Assembly: GCF_021390545.1 (NCBI RefSeq)
Contig: NZ_JAJUWR010000018.1
Location: 1-64,000, forward strand
Direction of reading: 5' to 3'
Source: Algoriphagus sp. AGSA1
GTDB lineage: Bacteria > Bacteroidota > Bacteroidia > Cytophagales > Cyclobacteriaceae
DNA: 64,000 bases
Under the pieces are notes generated by a model that saw only the letters and a program-made list of their open reading frames with translations, had not been told where the DNA came from and did no database searches. Shown here piece by piece: positions 63,482-64,000 of this stretch. Position numbers and translations under genes: made by a program. How positions within the stretch are numbered: the stretch's first letter is position 1; each line of letters begins with the position of its first letter.

Positions 63482-64000
63482 ATGAAGTTCAAAGTCCCAT
63501 TTCATTTCCTGTCACTTCTTATTTTATCATTTGCTTTCACCGCTTTTCAGCAACAAACTGTAGAGAAGAAAATCCTCTACCTCATCGGGGATTCCACAGT
63601 AAGAAATGGCGGAGAAGGAAATCTACAGCGAGGTTGGGGAAATTTCCTTCAAGAATTTTTTGACACCACGAAGTTAGAAGTGAGTAATCAGGCCATGACC
63701 GGAAGAAGCACCAGAACTTTTATCAAAGAAGGAAGATGGGATAAAGTTCTCGAAACGCTGAAGCCTGGAGATTATGTAATTATGCAATTTGGGCATAATG
63801 AAGGAAGCGTTCCTGATACTACCAAAGCGGGCTACCGTGGTGTACTTAGAGGCATAGGGGACGACACCAAAGAATTGACTTGGCCTGATGGCACCACGGA
63901 AACAGTTCATACCTATGGATGGTATTTGGAGAAATTCATCAGCGACACCAAAGCGAAAGGAGCAATTCCCATCGTGGCCTCCATGATCCCGAGAAACAAA
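63482..64000 (+). CDS. Rhamnogalacturonan acetylesterase-like SGNH hydrolase (partial)
   Basis: The first 173 residues are present and the gene runs off the window. A signal peptide (about 1-22, AFTAFQ) is followed by the SGNH block I (YLIGDSTVRNGGEG) with the nucleophilic serine, block II glycine region (NQAMTGRSTRTFI) and block III QFGHNE (Asn for the oxyanion hole). It deacetylates pectic side chains and would belong to a rhamnogalacturonan-using cluster to the right. Confidence 0.9.
   Translation, partial: MKFKVPFHFLSLLILSFAFTAFQQQTVEKKILYLIGDSTVRNGGEGNLQRGWGNFLQEFFDTTKLEVSNQAMTGRSTRTFIKEGRWDKVLETLKPGDYVIMQFGHNEGSVPDTTKAGYRGVLRGIGDDTKELTWPDGTTETVHTYGWYLEKFISDTKAKGAIPIVASMIPRNK

Overview
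The window comes from a member of the Bacteroidota, most likely order Cytophagales and close to Cyclobacteriaceae/Algoriphagus. This rests on gene content: TonB-linked carboxypeptidase-regulatory domains, a HYC_CC_PP protein beside a CusA pump, a DUF6909 protein, a 6-bladed beta-propeller lipoprotein, YaiO barrels and a DPP-IV-like S9 peptidase. Most start codons also lack a Shine-Dalgarno sequence. The placement is inferred from family recognition, not from a database search. No rRNA, tRNA, CRISPR array or intact insertion sequence was seen.

Layout. 1-1130 is a decayed accessory patch with a broken C39-like peptidase/VKOR N-terminus and an XRE regulator with an in-frame stop. 1168-6939 is housekeeping on the minus strand: DinB-like protein, DEAD-box helicase, DUF6909 protein, MsrA, a DUF3253 winged-helix protein and a methyltransferase. 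7020-9026 is an LtaS-like membrane sulfatase. 9023-14938 is a minus-strand operon (receiver, membrane HEAT protein, GT2 synthase, TPR plus YaiO barrel, membrane-anchored unknown) that looks like a compact synthase-dependent exopolysaccharide exporter. 15358-23365 holds three exported amidohydrolase-like proteins, an NlpC/P60 lipoprotein and an M28 peptidase. 23995-25755 is a PglC-like phosphoglycosyl transferase with its aminotransferase.

26441-41808 is a large copper/silver detoxification island: CopA with CPC, a small HMA protein, an AAA ATPase, an exported CHY zinc-finger protein, a HYC_CC_PP protein, a CusA-like pump, TolC, CopB with CPH, CusB, a PepSY protein and a DUF3347 lipoprotein. 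It is followed by a divergent TonB receptor/DtxR-type regulator pair with a palindromic operator candidate. Then come a DPP-IV-like peptidase, a GyrI-like protein, a sugar dehydrogenase/isomerase/mutarotase cluster (48037-51557), an AT-rich accessory patch with a possible SEDS-like membrane protein, a large plug-domain protein, SMC, an alpha/beta hydrolase, a propeller lipoprotein, an acyl-CoA-dehydrogenase-like protein and the start of a rhamnogalacturonan acetylesterase cut by the window end.

The most unusual signal is a dispersed leader element of about 75-150 bases. It occurs seven times directly in front of start codons of unrelated genes, sometimes inside operons, and once as an orphan with no gene behind it. 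Its last bases run into the start codon (best form CAATTATAAACACATGAAA), and further upstream it carries variable GC-rich hairpins. It fixes the start codons of two genes whose open frames extend upstream, and it may be an undescribed translation or processing element.
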